Assembly (NCBI GenBank): GCA_034008185.1
Contig: CM067083.1
Location: 496,001 to 560,000, forward strand
Source of the DNA: Gorsachius magnificus
Taxonomy: Eukaryota > Chordata > Aves > Pelecaniformes > Ardeidae
Length of the DNA stretch: 64,000 nucleotides
Direction: 5' to 3'
Of this stretch, positions 26,861 to 41,200 are shown in pieces. Both the position numbers and the translations under genes were made by a program. The notes under the pieces were generated by a model. That model saw only the letters and a program-made list of their open reading frames with translations. It did not search any database and was not told the origin of the DNA. Numbering within the stretch: position 1 is the stretch's first letter; every line of letters begins with the position of its first letter.

Positions 26861-29139
26861 ATGAAGCGTTCAGTCCCTTTCTCACCGCACGTGAGCCAGG
26901 AACGTTTTTAGCTACTAGCCCCTATCAGGGACGCTGACGCTTGGCACGGCCCGCGGGACAAGCCCTCCTGGCAGAGCACCCTCAGCTCTGCCTTGCGCAA
27001 GCTCTTCTGCACTCGCCCGAACCGCCAGGTTACGTCCAGCGTGCTGCCAAACGCCACCCGTGGCTTTTCCAGCATTACCGCTTTTTATTTCTGCCTTCTA
27101 TTGACATTTCTGGGGCTATTTCACCTTTGAGTCGTTCGCCTCTGCAGCCTGACACAGTTACTGGGCTCGCTCATGTCCTGCTCAGGTTGCCGGGTCTGCT
27201 CCCCCCCCCGCCGGCAGCAGCGAGCACCGGAGCGAAGGCACTCGCTGCGCGTGGGAGCTGCAAAGCAGCCGTGCTGCATTGGACAGGCTTGGACACCGCC
27301 TTTACACATGTACATCCCAATTTCTGCCTCCCTAGAAGTTGCAGCGTATCTTTGTGCTTATAGGGAGCAATTATCGTTGACCTTCGCTGTAAGAAAAAAG
27401 TGTTTCGTTATCCATAGCAAGAGCTGTGGGCAGCTTTCTCTCCCGCTCCGGTGTCAGCCTGATGGGACCTTCCCACCACATTATCCTTGCCCAGTTTCAG
27501 AAGTCTCTCAGTCCACTTCCATTTATCAAACAGACAAGCGGCAGTTGATTCACTACAGATATCGTTGGTGCAAAAGCAGGCACAAAAAAGGAAGAAAAGA
27601 ATCTGGGGACAGATGCTGTTTCAGCTAGACCTCAAGCATATGCCGGGAAGCGGCATGTGCTATCATATTTGTGCTGCTCATCTTTCCCTGGGGACAAGGA
27701 GGGACCCAGCGAGCGAGCCTGACGGAAAGCAGGGGCACAGCAGGCTGGCGAGCGCTGCTCGCTCACAAAATGTCGAAAGCCAAAAGATGAGCAGGATCAG
27801 GAACCAGGGGACTCCGACCGGGAGGGAGGTGCTGGGCCCGCGGCGAGAGGCAGCAGGATCTCTGCCGCCTCGCAACCACTGGGACTCACGTTCATTCTTC
27901 TACGCTGCTGTTTTATCATCAGACACCGACCACGGAAGCAGATGGATTAAGCTAAATTCTGCTAAATTCTTCTAATAGAAGAATTTTAGTAATTAGCTAG
28001 ATTTCTCTCATCAAACGGAAGTGGAAAACTTGGCAAGTTGTGAATCACCTGCTGGGTACTGCCACAGGTTTGCAGCTGATGCGTCACATTCAGCTGCGTG
28101 CGCAACCACCACGTCTGTGTTTTAAAACGAGCATGCCATGAAGTGAATAAAACACCAATTTATTTAACCACAACGCCACTTCTAATTTCTGATGACTTTT
28201 GCAAAATATACTGGATAAAATTTCACCTTTAAAAAAAAAAAAACCACCAATATTTTGAGGATATTTTGTGTTTTAAAAATGTGCATCTCAAAATAATTAA
28301 TCAATGTTCTTTCAAAGACCAAAACATTTCCTTTACAAACTCTCTCTCAAAGTCACATGGTTAGAAAAATGCTCAAATCAAAAGCTCCCCAGAGAAAACA
28401 AAGCGCAGGAGGTGTTGGTCCCGAGATGAGTGATAGAACAAAACAAGCTATAAAATACTTCTGGCATAACTATGGCACCGTGAGAAAATCCTAAGAGTAC
28501 GTGAAACCCAGTAATAACCCTGCTAGGCTGTCTGTCACCCCAGACCCAAAGTCTGTGCTACAATTTCCCTAAGAGAGAAGCAGACCATCTCGGTGTCTTC
28601 CAGCAGCCATTAGGAAATACGTTCTGACAATGCCCAGACACAGCCATGGCTGGAATAAAACTGGAATTCGGGAACTGAAACGTCTGTATCGGAGGCCAAA
28701 TCCCATCTGTCTTACTAACGCAGCGAGCCCATGTAAAGTCAATTGGGCTGCTGCTTTGAATGAGATAAGAGTACAACTGAGCTCTGTGCATTAACCTAAT
28801 ATACACCGTAGATAACTTTATCAGCCTGAAAGAAAATTGAGTATTATCATTACTTACAGTTCAAGGCTTCAATGTTAAGTCCAAGCCCACCACCAGCGAG
28901 ACTGTCTGAAGCTGCTGGTGAGAACATGCTCGTGATGTTATGATCTTATTTTTAAAACACTGGATGGCAACCGGGTGTGAACGACTGAACGCATTGAGCT
29001 TGATGTGAAAAAAGCTTTGACCTTTTCCAGTAAAATCAAAGGGGAAGGATTTTCCCTAAAGCTTACCTCTCTGCAGGAGAACACTCAGAAGTAAGAACCC
29101 TACCAAGGGGAGCCTTGCCCCAGCGGGAGGAAAGGATAC

Positions 29140-29267
29140 AAGCTCTGGTAGAGCGGGATGAGCGACTTGACGGCTCTGCTGGCATTGATGCATGTGGCAC
29201 AGATGAGGCTTGGCAGCAGCTTTGCAGTCACGATGGCTCCATCGAAGAGAGGACCGAAAAACGGCAC
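29140..29267 (-). CDS. RALGAPA2: RALGAPA2 exon, end of Rap/Ral-GAP domain (last exon seen)
   Basis: 128 nt, 42 codons plus 2 nt. It begins [13 protein letters not shown] and ends with [10 protein letters not shown] and TT of a split codon. The acceptor is GGGCCCACAG. The donor is GTATCC, poor from position +4. [18 protein letters not shown] is the residue pattern that separates alpha-2 from alpha-1. The family continues with a YEER-type helix and a short tail in the next exon, which I could not find in 1-29139. Confidence 0.95.
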
Positions 29268-32200
29268 CTGTGGGCCCCAGAACAAAAACACCACATGTAA
29301 AGCCAAGCCAACAGGAGCAACTTCCAAAATCACAAACAGAAACACCGTGCCTGGCTCCCAGGGGATTTTCACAGCAAGGCATCTGCTGCTCGAGAAAGGC
29401 ACCAGGGAAGCAAGAGGGGGCGAGTTCCACACTGCTCCGCTCTCGGCAGCGAAGGTACCCGGTTAGGTGCCAAGTGTGAGCCTGCTGTAGGTCTCCTCTC
29501 TAGATCCCGGGCACAGAGAGGCTCCTCCAAGCACCGCAGAAGACCACAAACCAAACCACCTCCACAGGCTGTAGCTCAGGGCCATTACCAGCCCGGTCAG
29601 CAGGGGGGGTACCCCCGCTAGCACAACATACTGTATTTTGCACTGTGTTATCGACATTTGGAATAACAAGCATCAGACCCGCCACAGAAGACCAGTACGG
29701 TGTTTTGCCATAAACCAGTATGACCACATTGTTTTCCATACTGAAACTTCCGGTGTGATATTAATCCCCCAATTTTAGGTTTTTAAATCTTTCATAACTG
29801 CCATCAGTACACTTTACGTGTATATGCCCATTTCACAGAACGTTCAACTGGGTAAACACGAGCGTGTTACGCACATGAACAGAATCCGCCCAGGAATTTG
29901 AAATCAATACTCCATTTTGGCTAGATATTAAGAGCTGCTTTCTGCCTTGCATCCCAAAAGGAGACCCGGATTCCCTGGCCGAATCCGACACTGGCAGGAG
30001 TTTTTGCAAAGAAGTATTTGTTTCAGATAATCTTCTACAAACTCCTTCCATGGACTTCACTGATGGAAAAAAAAAAAAAAAAAGAACCGAGTGGCTCCAA
30101 GATCTGTGGAAAGCAGAGGAGGTGGCGGAAAACTCCCCGCTCGGAGAGGCAGTCACCCCTAAGGTGCAAACAGGTCTGTCCCAGCACGGCGTGTCATGGT
30201 GTTAAAACCCTGTTCCTTCAGGATTCCCTCCAGAGGGAACCACCGTTAACGTCCTTTGGTGACACAGGGCTCTTCAGACAAAGGCTATACCGGGTAAAAG
30301 AGACACTTCATGAAGGTGAAAAACGTCTGGAATTGCGTATGCATAGCAGAGTTGGCCATCTCAAACCCAGACAATGCTTGAATACGTAATAAATTGGAGT
30401 ATTTACACGTAGTCAAACTCATTTCCCTTTCACAAACTCAAAATGGAAAAAAGAAAAACCCTGCAAACCCAAACCCTGAACAGAAGCTAGCAGCAATTAC
30501 CAATATTTAAGCTATGGATTTTTTTCCATCTGTACGGAGGCTTATCACATCAATAAATACCCTCTATTATTCTTCTGCAACTGCTTGTGGGTGACTGTGA
30601 CAGTCATTCAATAAATGGACAAAGGGAATAATATAAATCCCCTGCATCTAGGGAATTCCGCTAATTAGAAGTGGCAATGAATTACAGAAGAAATTTGGGT
30701 TTAATATAACATCTGCAAATGACAGCTGTCTTCTCACACAGTCATTTTGTCATTCCTTTACTTAAAATAATTACCTGCCCCCCAGAAATAGAAGAGTGTA
30801 AAATGTTTCCAGGGTGGTTTTGCCTTTCTTTTTTTTCACGCCAGCGTTACTGTCCAGGCTGCTGGAGAGGAGGCGACGGGAAGGCGAGCTCTGCCGCCAG
30901 AGCCATCGTGCTCTAGGGCACCAAGCTGCTCCTCCTTAAGCAGTAACATTGCCAAGTTAAACTTTTAACACATACTCTGTTTACAAGTACCGACAAAAGC
31001 AGAAAAAATGGAAAACTATGTTTTTATGTAAGTACAAATAAGGAGGCTAAGTACATACTGGTATTAAAATTATACCAACATACAAATACCAGCTATTTAA
31101 AGTCAGATTAGCACCTGCATGTGCAACCGTCCAGGGCAATTCACGGCCAGGCTTTCGACAGCGATTTTTGCTTACCGGACTCGGTTTCACTGTTTCAAAA
31201 CCAGCTGGAGTCTAGGGAGCACGGCAGATTTTTCTTAATACAGTATTACAGAATTTATATACTTAGAAGATAGACAAGGTGTGCGTATTTTATACGTTTT
31301 TGCATACATGTGTACATAAATACACACACATGTACATATGCTCACGTTTAAAAAAAAAAAACCCTTTCAGTGGGCACTCTCCAGCGAATTCATCAAAATA
31401 TCTCCAACCTGCCTGGCGTTTTAAAACAAGAAGTTTAGTAACTGTTGTCACTGCAAGTTTAATAGTCCAACTCCAATAAACCGTACTTCACTCTCAAACT
31501 CCTCCTAAACAGAAAAGCAGGCTAATTCCAGCGGAACCCCGAAAGGCGAGAGCTTTCCGTGGCATCCCCGAGCTCTGTCCCTGCAGCCTAGAGGTAAGAG
31601 CGCAGTGGGCGCTCTCCGGGGCGACTTTCCCAGAACCAGGAAACATCCTTTACCAAGCGCGTTTCCAACAGTCAGAGCAGAGCAGAGCAAGAACTGCGTC
31701 CTAGGCGCGTGCTTTGCCAAAAATGACGCATCTTTCACAACCCGAAGTTGGCACACACCGGCAGATGGAAAAAGAGAACAAGACAAAGGACGGAAGCGGC
31801 TTTGTACGAGCGTGCCTGATTGCACGCTACCAAAGAAAAGCAGGCGTAGCCCAGGTGAAACCAGAACCAAGAGCAGCACCCGGATCGGCTCGTAGCTTTT
31901 CGGCGTGCGGGGCTTACCCCCTGGAGACCTGCGAAGGCATCGCTGCCCGCCCTTACGGCGGCGGAGCCAGCAGGGCCTCGCTGCCCCCCGGCAGGCTGGG
32001 GCTCCGCAGAGCCCGCGGCCCAACAAGGCGCGCACAGCCGACCATACGCCCGCGTGGACACAAAGCTTGGAATTATTAATTCCCGAGCAGATCCAGCGGG
32101 CACGCGGAGGGTCATTAAAGTCAATGGAACTCGCATATCGTCAGCTTCCATCTGTACAGGGGGCTCTGCCTTAACGAGGAGTTCGAGGGGGGAGACCAGC

Positions 32201-35200
32201 TGAGTGCACAGGGACATGCTCCCTGCTCGGTACTTTTCTGTAAGTTGGTATTAAATGCTCATTTGAGGAAAACAGTGTTTTGAATGGTTGCAAAAAATAT
32301 ATTATGCTTTGAGAGGAATCAGTTAAACAAACAAAAAAAAGAGTAAAGGGAAATATGCCCTTCCTTGAGCACTCCAAATGTCAATGCAAGTTATCCATGG
32401 AACAAAAATTAATATTCAGCCCATTGCAAACACCTGCTTCATTACAATTTCCCAGAAAAAAAAAAAATAATTATTTCTGTCGCATGCAGTAAAAGTAGGC
32501 AAGGTTAAATAAACCTTTTGAGCACAAAGACTTCCCCTCTATAGCAAGCAGCACTAGTTAAAAGAGTGGGGAATGGGTAAATTATTGTACCAAATGGCTG
32601 AGAATTAATCTCTGATGACTAGCTGCAATCTAACGAGGCATCTGTGTCCCAGGGAACCCGCAGTATGTCCCTGGCGGTATGTGCAGTGTGTAGAGTCTGC
32701 CTGGCATTCTTTGTCCTCTTTTGCAGGCAGCTTTTCGTCTCATTGTTCAGAATATCCTCATGCATCTGTGACGCGTGGAATGCATTCACACTAACAGACT
32801 TACTATTGTCTTCTCTCAGAAGCTTTGTCGAGCAAAGACTGCATCACGGTTCCTGATAATTATATTGCTTAATTAATCAAGACAAAAAAAATTTGCAAAT
32901 CATTGCCCGGTTGCCAAGCAGGGAGATAAAAAATGAAAACAATACAAGCTGAAGCAATATAACAAAAGTAACAGCTATCTGATCAGAAATTCTTATATAA
33001 TGAAGCTATTAATGCTAAATCGGTTAATGTTAACATTGCTCCAGGTGTCTCTACTTAGATGCAAACAAAAAGGCTAACATTATGTATATAAAAGGCCAAA
33101 TGTTGCCATGGATTCTGTAACCTGATAGAGAGGACAGCCTTTTCATTTGATTAGGGAATGCAATTTAAATACCAGGGACCGAAGCCAAACAACAGACATT
33201 TCTCTCTGCAAGCCTCTTTCATTCACCCTGGGGTCAGTAGCTGGTGAACAAAAGGTCAGCCACACTTGCCCTGGAAATGTCTGGATTAATTTTATTACAT
33301 TGTAATGGTTTGTACTTTAAATGTAGGGATAACACTAAATTTCCAGTTAGCTATTATTCTTTCTGCCCGCTGGGTATTTTTGACTCATATGTGAGATGAC
33401 ATAGCTTTTCTTGATTGCTTCATAGAATTTTGAAGCATGCTCACAACACCAAATTCTGATTTTCCCGATGGAACATTAAAAGCGAAAATTCCCAAGAAGT
33501 AAACTGCAGAGCTCAAAAATCAAGTGTAGGAAAAAACCCCACTATTTCAATTTATAAAAAAATGTTCAAGTTTGAAACATCTACTGGCAAACCACTGGCT
33601 GTTGATACGTGATAGCTCCGTCGTTCACAACTCAGAGAACACTGCACACAGCCGGTAAACGTGTCGTCCGATGTACGCGTTTCTTCCACAGATAGTTATT
33701 CCCTTGGAAAAATACTGTCCTCATATAAGGGAAATGGTATTTATTGCACTGATTACTTTCATAAAGTACATTTTATATACATTTTTGCATCCATAACGTA
33801 CCCAACAAGCCTTTATTAAAGCAGCTTTTTTATAGGTACGCACACGCACGCCTGACATTTGGCAAAGAAAAAAAATCCTTATTTCCAAAAAATATCTAAA
33901 GTGTGGTTGCACACCAATGATTTAAACAGAAAACACTAGACCTCGAGTACTCTGATGTAAGGATATCCAAAGCCTGCATCATCCCACTGAGTCAGGTTAC
34001 GACGACAGCCTCAGAAACCTGTGAGGTTGTGCACACTGCCATATGTACAGCAGTAACCAAGCCGTATGGGGTGAATTAATAGCAAACGAGGAACTTGCAT
34101 CTTTATTTTTTTAATCTTTTAATTTTTAAAGTCTTTATTATTTTGCTTTTATTACCTCACATTGGAAATTCACAGTGATTTTAAACATTGTTCTTTGCCT
34201 AACAACTCCTATGGGTTGAGAATTCTGAACTATTTCTTTAAGCACTAGGCACGAATGTAACATTAATTAGTAGCCATTTTGATCGCTATTAATAATCCTA
34301 GTTTTAAAATAAAAGCTCATTATCCGCATACTTCTAAACTGAGATGGGCAGACTATTTTGTATTTGCTGGAAAAACCCCCTCTGAACTCTAAGCCACAGA
34401 GCTTTATTTAAGGAACCAAACCGTTAAGGCATGTGATAGAGCCGATAAATCAGAACGTACCTCTGGTTTCTTCATTATCTCTATGAAAAACATGTGATTC
34501 TTCATTGGGTAAATAACAATTAAAACATCTCCAAAATCTGTTGGTATAATGCCTCTGCGGTAGTTCCTTGTGTGTTCAGACCAGACGATGTGAACCTCAT
34601 CATTTCCCAAGTGACGAAGCTGCAACAGCAAATTGGCTCTTTATTAATCAGAGTGATAACAACAGTTTATGAGGGGTCACGGCTTACAAATTGAATTACA
34701 ATGCTTAATAGTAGAAATATTTCATTACAGAAAAAGTTAAAATATTGTTTTCCTCCAGTTGCTCATGAAAAGATCAGCTAAATAATCTGCTTCATTCAGA
34801 ATGCATTGCTGTCTGACGGCTTAATTAAGTAATTATCAAACTAGCCATTAGCACGATATGGAAATGTACATTACCTACAATAATTTTAGATGGAAAGCTG
34901 AATTACTAGAACAGAACATTAACAGACAGAGCATCATAAGCTGTTAGGGAAATACGAAATGCCTTGACTCAGGATGTCAGGGAACTTTCCCTCATGAACC
35001 CCTGCTCCTGAATTTATTACATTACGAATATCGCCTTGCTGACTCTCTCTGGAGAGGACTTTGTTTGAAAATGCAAGCAAAATATCTGGGCAAGTGAACT
35101 GGAGGAGAATGGGCAATACTGTGGGAGTTACCTTTTCATTGGGAGCAGAGTTGCATAAAATATGGACAAAATTTAAATCTGACATATATGAAGTGCATCT

Positions 35201-38200
35201 GAAAGCCTGGGGGTTTGCTTTGTTATTGGAGGAACCGGAGGTGATCTAACAGATGGCAAAAAGTATTTGGCAATCACATACAAGCATGCACAACAGTTTC
35301 AACTGTAAGATTTAAAGTTAAAATTTAATCCACATGCAGAATGCCAGCCCAAAGCATAAAAAGAATTTAAGTCCTACTTAAAGCTTAAAAGACCTCCTCT
35401 CCCCCCCCCCCTCCCCCCCCCCCAATTTGGTGCTAGCCCTTGGAACAATGTGCACAATAGACCTAACAAAGGAGGCAAAACGTAGCTCTGCGTCGTCACT
35501 GTCTCTGTGCAGGGGGGAAAAAAGAAAAAAGAAAAAAGAAGAAAAAAAAAAAAAGGCAGTGATTTTCATTGGTAAATAATAACTCGGTAATCTCAGCAGG
35601 CCTTGCATCAGCCTATATCGTACCAGTGAACTTTCCCTCCTCGTGACCAGGCAGTGCCTTTAAAAATAAAGCCCCTCACTCCTGCCCATTGGGTGGCAAA
35701 CTGTACCCTAGCTGTAAGAGAAACATGGCAAAACCACAATACCTTATGAGAATCAAAAAGTTAAAACTATGAACTTTGCTTACAGTTTATACTCTAGCAG
35801 AGTAAAATAAAGCTAAGTTCACAGAGCGAATCAGATTCTCAGTGTATTTTAAATTACAGAGAAGCTATAGAGCTGTGTTTTCTTTACACCTACGAATAAA
35901 AGACATTTTTAGTTCTGTTTGAAGAAAATACAAAGCATTGGCATCTTATAAAAATATGGAAACATTAACAATGCTGTTATGAGAGCTTCCTACACGTACA
36001 AAAATCACTGCAAATTACTGTGCCCGTGCTCGTCCTGACTCCTGTGCATTTGCTTGCATTTTCTTAATTGCTCAGTAAAAATAAAGCCACATCCAAGAGG
36101 ATACTGCTGTTGATCATACACAGTGCAGGCTGACACACACAAAGCTGAGCAGCAATTTCCATGTACAACAGAGTCCCCATTTCCCTTTCTGTGAGCAGAT
36201 GCAGCTAGGTCACCCTGGGAGCGATTAAAAGTAAAGTTTAGTCTTAAAACCCCCCAAATCTGCCTGGCTACAGGACCTTGTGTGCACAACAGGTTCCACA
36301 CGCTGAGGATCCGAGCGCTTGGCAAGGCTGTGCCGCGCGCAGCCGGAGCCGAGCTGTCATTTTCTATGGAAGCGGAGCGGAGGGAGGACCCAGCTCACGC
36401 CAGCTGTATTCAGAGCAGCCCAACGGCGCTCTGTGAGCGGTGCCCACAATTTATCAGGCTGAACCCAAAGCATCCCGATACTAGAGCGAGTCCTGGCACA
36501 AGCCTCCCGGCACAGGGAAAGCCCACCACGGCAGTATTTAGCAACCTCTGCTTTAAAAAGCCCAACAAATTAATACGGAAACAGAATTCTGCAGGGTGAT
36601 GCAGTTGTGAATTGCCCTGTGCAGCTGGACAAACCGAACACAGCTCTTCTTTCCGCAAAAACAAACCGTGAAGAAAAGGCTCTGTGCTGCCTTGCCTCCC
36701 TTGCTGTCCGAGTGATAAATAGCACACACCCCCAATAAAAACAGTAACCCAAATATGTCCAAATATTGCCCGAGAGCCCCTTTTAAAATCACAGGGACCT
36801 ATTCTGGTAACAATCACATGCTTTTCATACTGAAGAATCCCAAACCACTTTGTACTTCTATCACATCCAAGAGAAGAGACTTCAGTGAACAAGGAGAAGT
36901 TAGATCAACTGAGGCTTGCTGGGCTTGCCTGAGACAGGGCGCGATGGCTACGAGCTCAAAATCTTGCCAACGCCGCGTGACAATACATGCCTGCCTTTGC
37001 TAGGACCCCCATCACACGCTAGGAACTTGTTTCAAAGCTTGGAGTTACTCCCTGTTCTGAAGTCATACATCCTCAGTCATCGCATTTATAAGGTATGTCA
37101 CAAATATTGGTATTAATTGAAAATATTTGTTCTTGAAAGATAATTTCATTGATAAGAGACATTATTATAATCTTATCAGTGACAACAAAGCAGCTGCTAT
37201 TTCCCTGTATCGCTTATTCGAAAAATAAGCTGTGGGGTGGACTCAGTACCCTGAAGGACGTAAGCGTGCGTTGCTCGTGGGTCCAAAGCAGCACAGACGA
37301 TGCATTTGGAGCCAGAGACCCATGCTGTGCTCTCCACGCAGTTTGGGGGGGTGGAGGCAGGGAGAAAGGAAAAATTTCATTTAAAACAATCCCAAAGCAG
37401 CCAGGAACTAAGAGCGCTATTAAAAGCAAAACCAAACAACCGACCAGCTCAGCCACAAGTAGTCGGGGTTTTTTTAAGTTTATTGCTGACTTGGACGATC
37501 TCTCTACAAAGGCTCAGGGAAGCCAGCTCTTGAAACTGCTGTAGCTTCTCCTCCCCGAGGGAGCTGACAGCGCGTGAATTTTTAGCCTGCAGATAAAAGC
37601 AGTTTCGCTAACACGAACAAAATATGTACATTCCCCGCTGCACACGCTCAGGCACGGCCACGGCCGAGCGCCCCAGCTACGCCGAGCGTTCAGCGCCTGG
37701 AAGCCGGGTCAATGCACAGCCGCTGACGTGCGTCACGCCGTCGTTAAGCGCGCAACCTGCCCCCGCTTGGTACTGCTCTGCACTTCCTCAGCCCTAATCT
37801 GGGCGCCGGAGCGCAGCCGGCAGCTCCAGCAGCCGCGCAGAGCCAGCCCGCGTGCTGGGAGGCTCGCCGAGCACCGCTGCTCCCCTTCGCTTGAGCAAAT
37901 GGTTTTCAAGGCTCCCCGCTTCGGCCGGGCTGCACGCTGCCTGCCGGGCAACACGCCGCGGCTGACACCGGTCACGGTACACACCTAATGGCCTGACCTC
38001 CTTTCCCTGCTAATTGCATTACACAGCCAGCTGGCTCCAGAGAGGAGTCGTCTGTTTGACTGAAGAATTTCTGCTTTTGGGGAGGCATGGCTGCTACTTT
38101 TGCTAAGTAACAGTGGGGCCTGACATCCCCATTGTCTGGCTGACAGTGTACCCATCCTAAAATCTAAGTTTTATTTGTAAATTAACCGAGAAACTTCCTG

Positions 38201-41200
38201 CCAGAACAGTGCTGCCTGGAGCCTGATAATGTGCGCCTTTCATTCCCTTTCACTCTTACTGTATCACTGCCAATTTGTTTTTCTGCTGCTCGCCAGCCCT
38301 AGGCTATAAAAGCCTTGTAAGACATAAGTGCAATTATAGTCCTGGAGTCAAATGAATTGGACAAATCCAATAGCACAGCTCTGTCCCCACTTTGCAAACC
38401 CCTACAGCAGTTAGATTAGCTGCTAAAAATCTAATCTAGCTCCAGCTAACAAATTTCTGCAGCGAAGGAGCAAGAGTTCAGTATGGGGTTGCAACCACAT
38501 TTCTGAATTGAAAAAGTTCTGCCATGACAATGGAGAAGATGGAATAAATCACTCAGATTTTGCAGCTCATTTTTAAACCGTTAGGCACAATTTATGTAGA
38601 ACAAGACAGGGGAAGGTAGGATGCTGTTACTATGATTGATTTTCATTCTTGCCACAAGACAGCCAGATAAAAAAAAAAAGTTTAGAACCACTGATGCTGA
38701 ACCCTACAGCAGGAAAAGATATCAGCTGAATTTTGATTATTCCACTAGAGGCTTCTTTCAGGGCTAAGACTTATTTGAAGAGGGGTTTTGGATTGGGTTT
38801 GTTTTGGGGTTTTTCTTCTCCCTTTCTCCCCCTCCCCAATGAGCAATATAATATGTCAGCATACACGGCAAATAAAGGAATACGAACTGCACATTACAAC
38901 TGTACGGCACAAAAGTAAGGGCCCAAGTTCACCCTCAGTGGAAATGCACTTATTCTCGTGACTTAATACCAGAAATGAATTTATCCTCTTGTGTTCAGTA
39001 AAAATAAAGAACCATAATAACATATTTAAGTAAAATTACTGCATCTGCTTAATTCCCCAGCCCACAGAATTTACGGCCTGCTGTACTACTTCCTTGGCCA
39101 GCAGGTGGTAAGACCTTCTGTTCAGCCCCGGAGCTTGCGAGCCAAGCACACTGATTGGTATTGAATTCTTTTTGCCTGTCTGGAGGCAAAATAAGCAGAG
39201 AAGAAACCACAGAAATGACACAGATTTCAGAGGTAAGGGGGACGTTAGAACCCAAACAGTATCCGTGCAACCCTATCTGATGGACACAGGGAGGAGGCAA
39301 GAAATAAAAAAGTTGTGGCCCCCATTGCATCCTGACTGGCAACAGGATAAAATTTTCCCCTCCCAGTAACACTGTCCTCTAACACCATTTATAGTTCTGT
39401 CGCAGCAAGCATTGAAACTGAGCAGGTACTGCACGACAGCATCGCGATCTGCCTTCCTCCCACGCACCGCTATGCAAATAAGTAATAAATACCAAATAAT
39501 CTTTTTAAACTGGACATAGAACCATAGAATCACTTTGGTTGGAAAAGCCCTTTAAGATCATCGAGTCCAACCGTTACCCTAACCCTGCCATCCCACCACT
39601 AAACCCTGGCCCTCAGCACCTCATCTCTCCTTCTTTTAAATCCCTCCAGGGATGGGGACTCCACCACCTCCCTGGGCAGCCCATTCCAGAGCCTGACAGC
39701 CCTTTCGGGGAAGAAGTTTTTCCTAATGTCTGACCTGGCTTTGCAGCTGCTGCTTTCCAGGCTTCCCGTGTGAGCAAACTGGCCCGGCTGCGCGTCCAGC
39801 CAACGCCAAGCATCTGCACACCCCCCTGCGCAGGGGGGGCTCGGGGGGTGCAGGATTGCAGGAGCAGATGCTGTGGCTGGATGCTCTGCCCTGCGACCCA
39901 GCGAGGGGCTCAGCACCCCCCAACTCCCCCCCAGCACCGCTGGCACCCAGCCCGGTTCCCAGTCCCCCTGGGAAGCGCCGTGGCTCTGCACCAGCAGTGC
40001 CGGCCCTGGCGCACGCCGGGGACGGATGCGATCGCTCACGTCCTGCGGAGCCCCCGCCTGTTTACCGGCCTGCCCGCACCCTCTGCAAAGCAGAGGCAGC
40101 TGGAGGAGGGATGCGGGGAGGGGGGCCCATACATACCGCCCCAATGGTCTGAGGTGAGGCCTTAAGGCCAGCACGCGCTGACTGCTCAGCGAGCAAGTGG
40201 AAGCATGAAACACTTATGTGATCTTGAGAGTTGCCACGGTCTCGGAAGCAACGCTGCATTTGCTCACGACTCTGCTAGCCGGGTATTGCAGAATTCACCA
40301 GTGCCGCATTGACCAGTGGGGGAAATAAATCCATCTTCCTCTTGTTTAACAGGCACGTGCTCCTGTCCAAGCACACACGCCAGTTGCGGTCTGCAGAGGC
40401 AAAGGCTGCCAAAATCCACGTGGGACTTCTGCGGACTGAGAAATTTTGTTGCTAAAGCTTTAGTGTACTTGCCTTTATGTATTTCAGCACACTGCCTCCA
40501 CAGCTAAGCTTCACCAGTGAAATCGCAAGGAACAGACGCTTTTAGGGTTATGAGAGTTCTTGTGGGACGTTTAACGTTGTTTTTAGAACTGGTTTGGTTC
40601 TACGCTCATGCTCTAAACACTGGTTTCAAATGCAGGCCAGTTCATCCACCGGCATTTTCAAAGAATTAGGGAACTATCCACCTTCCAGCAATTTTACAGC
40701 GCTTCTGAAATGCATCTTGCCTCCACTCTTATCTGCAGTCTTCTAAAATGTGTTAAGAAGTCCATGCTAATTTGCACAGAAATACATGCTTGCTTACAAA
40801 AGAGCTGTGACAAATGAAACGAAGCTGTTCTGTGCAGAAGCACAGAACCATGGAAGATTATACCTTAAAAAAGACCTCTGGAATTCATCGGGTCCAACCC
40901 ACTGCTTACAGCAGGGCCAGCTCCCCGAGGTCCATTAGGTTGCTCAGAGCTTTGTCCTTCTTTACAGGAATACACAGTTTGATCCCTGCAGGGTTCCATT
41001 CCTATAGCAGGTTTAAGGGGGTTTTTTTTAAAGTCTTCAGGCAATTACTTTGCAGTATTTTCTGTGGATAATATGTACTGGAGCTGGCCTTGCTTCCTAG
41101 GTCTTCAAGGCTTGGAGGCTGGCAACTACTAAATGCTTTTGCTTTTTCTTTCTCACAAAGAATAAATTCTCTTAAAGCAAACATAGGGAAGACAATTAAA

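Larger units (their letters stand above)
11667..29139. other. No supported gene; last RALGAPA2 intron/3' region or intergenic
   Basis: I searched the minus strand for the expected terminal RALGAPA2 exon (YEER start, FEDFAAQVF core) without success. The stretch holds several CpG-rich blocks, one minisatellite and otherwise single-copy AT-rich sequence. Small non-coding RNA genes cannot be excluded by eye. Confidence 0.65.

Noticed and set aside
29060..29090. CTCCTGCAG, AGAG, GTAAGC on the minus strand just after the last exon, resembling a 4-nt microexon or a terminal-exon acceptor.
   Set aside because: Using it gives a tail with no similarity to the conserved YEER helix. It is kept only as a curiosity for transcript data.
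39599..40213. 204-codon minus-strand open frame.
   Set aside because: It is the CR1 ORF2 end joined to C-rich low-complexity DNA; no protein family is recognisable outside the CR1 part.
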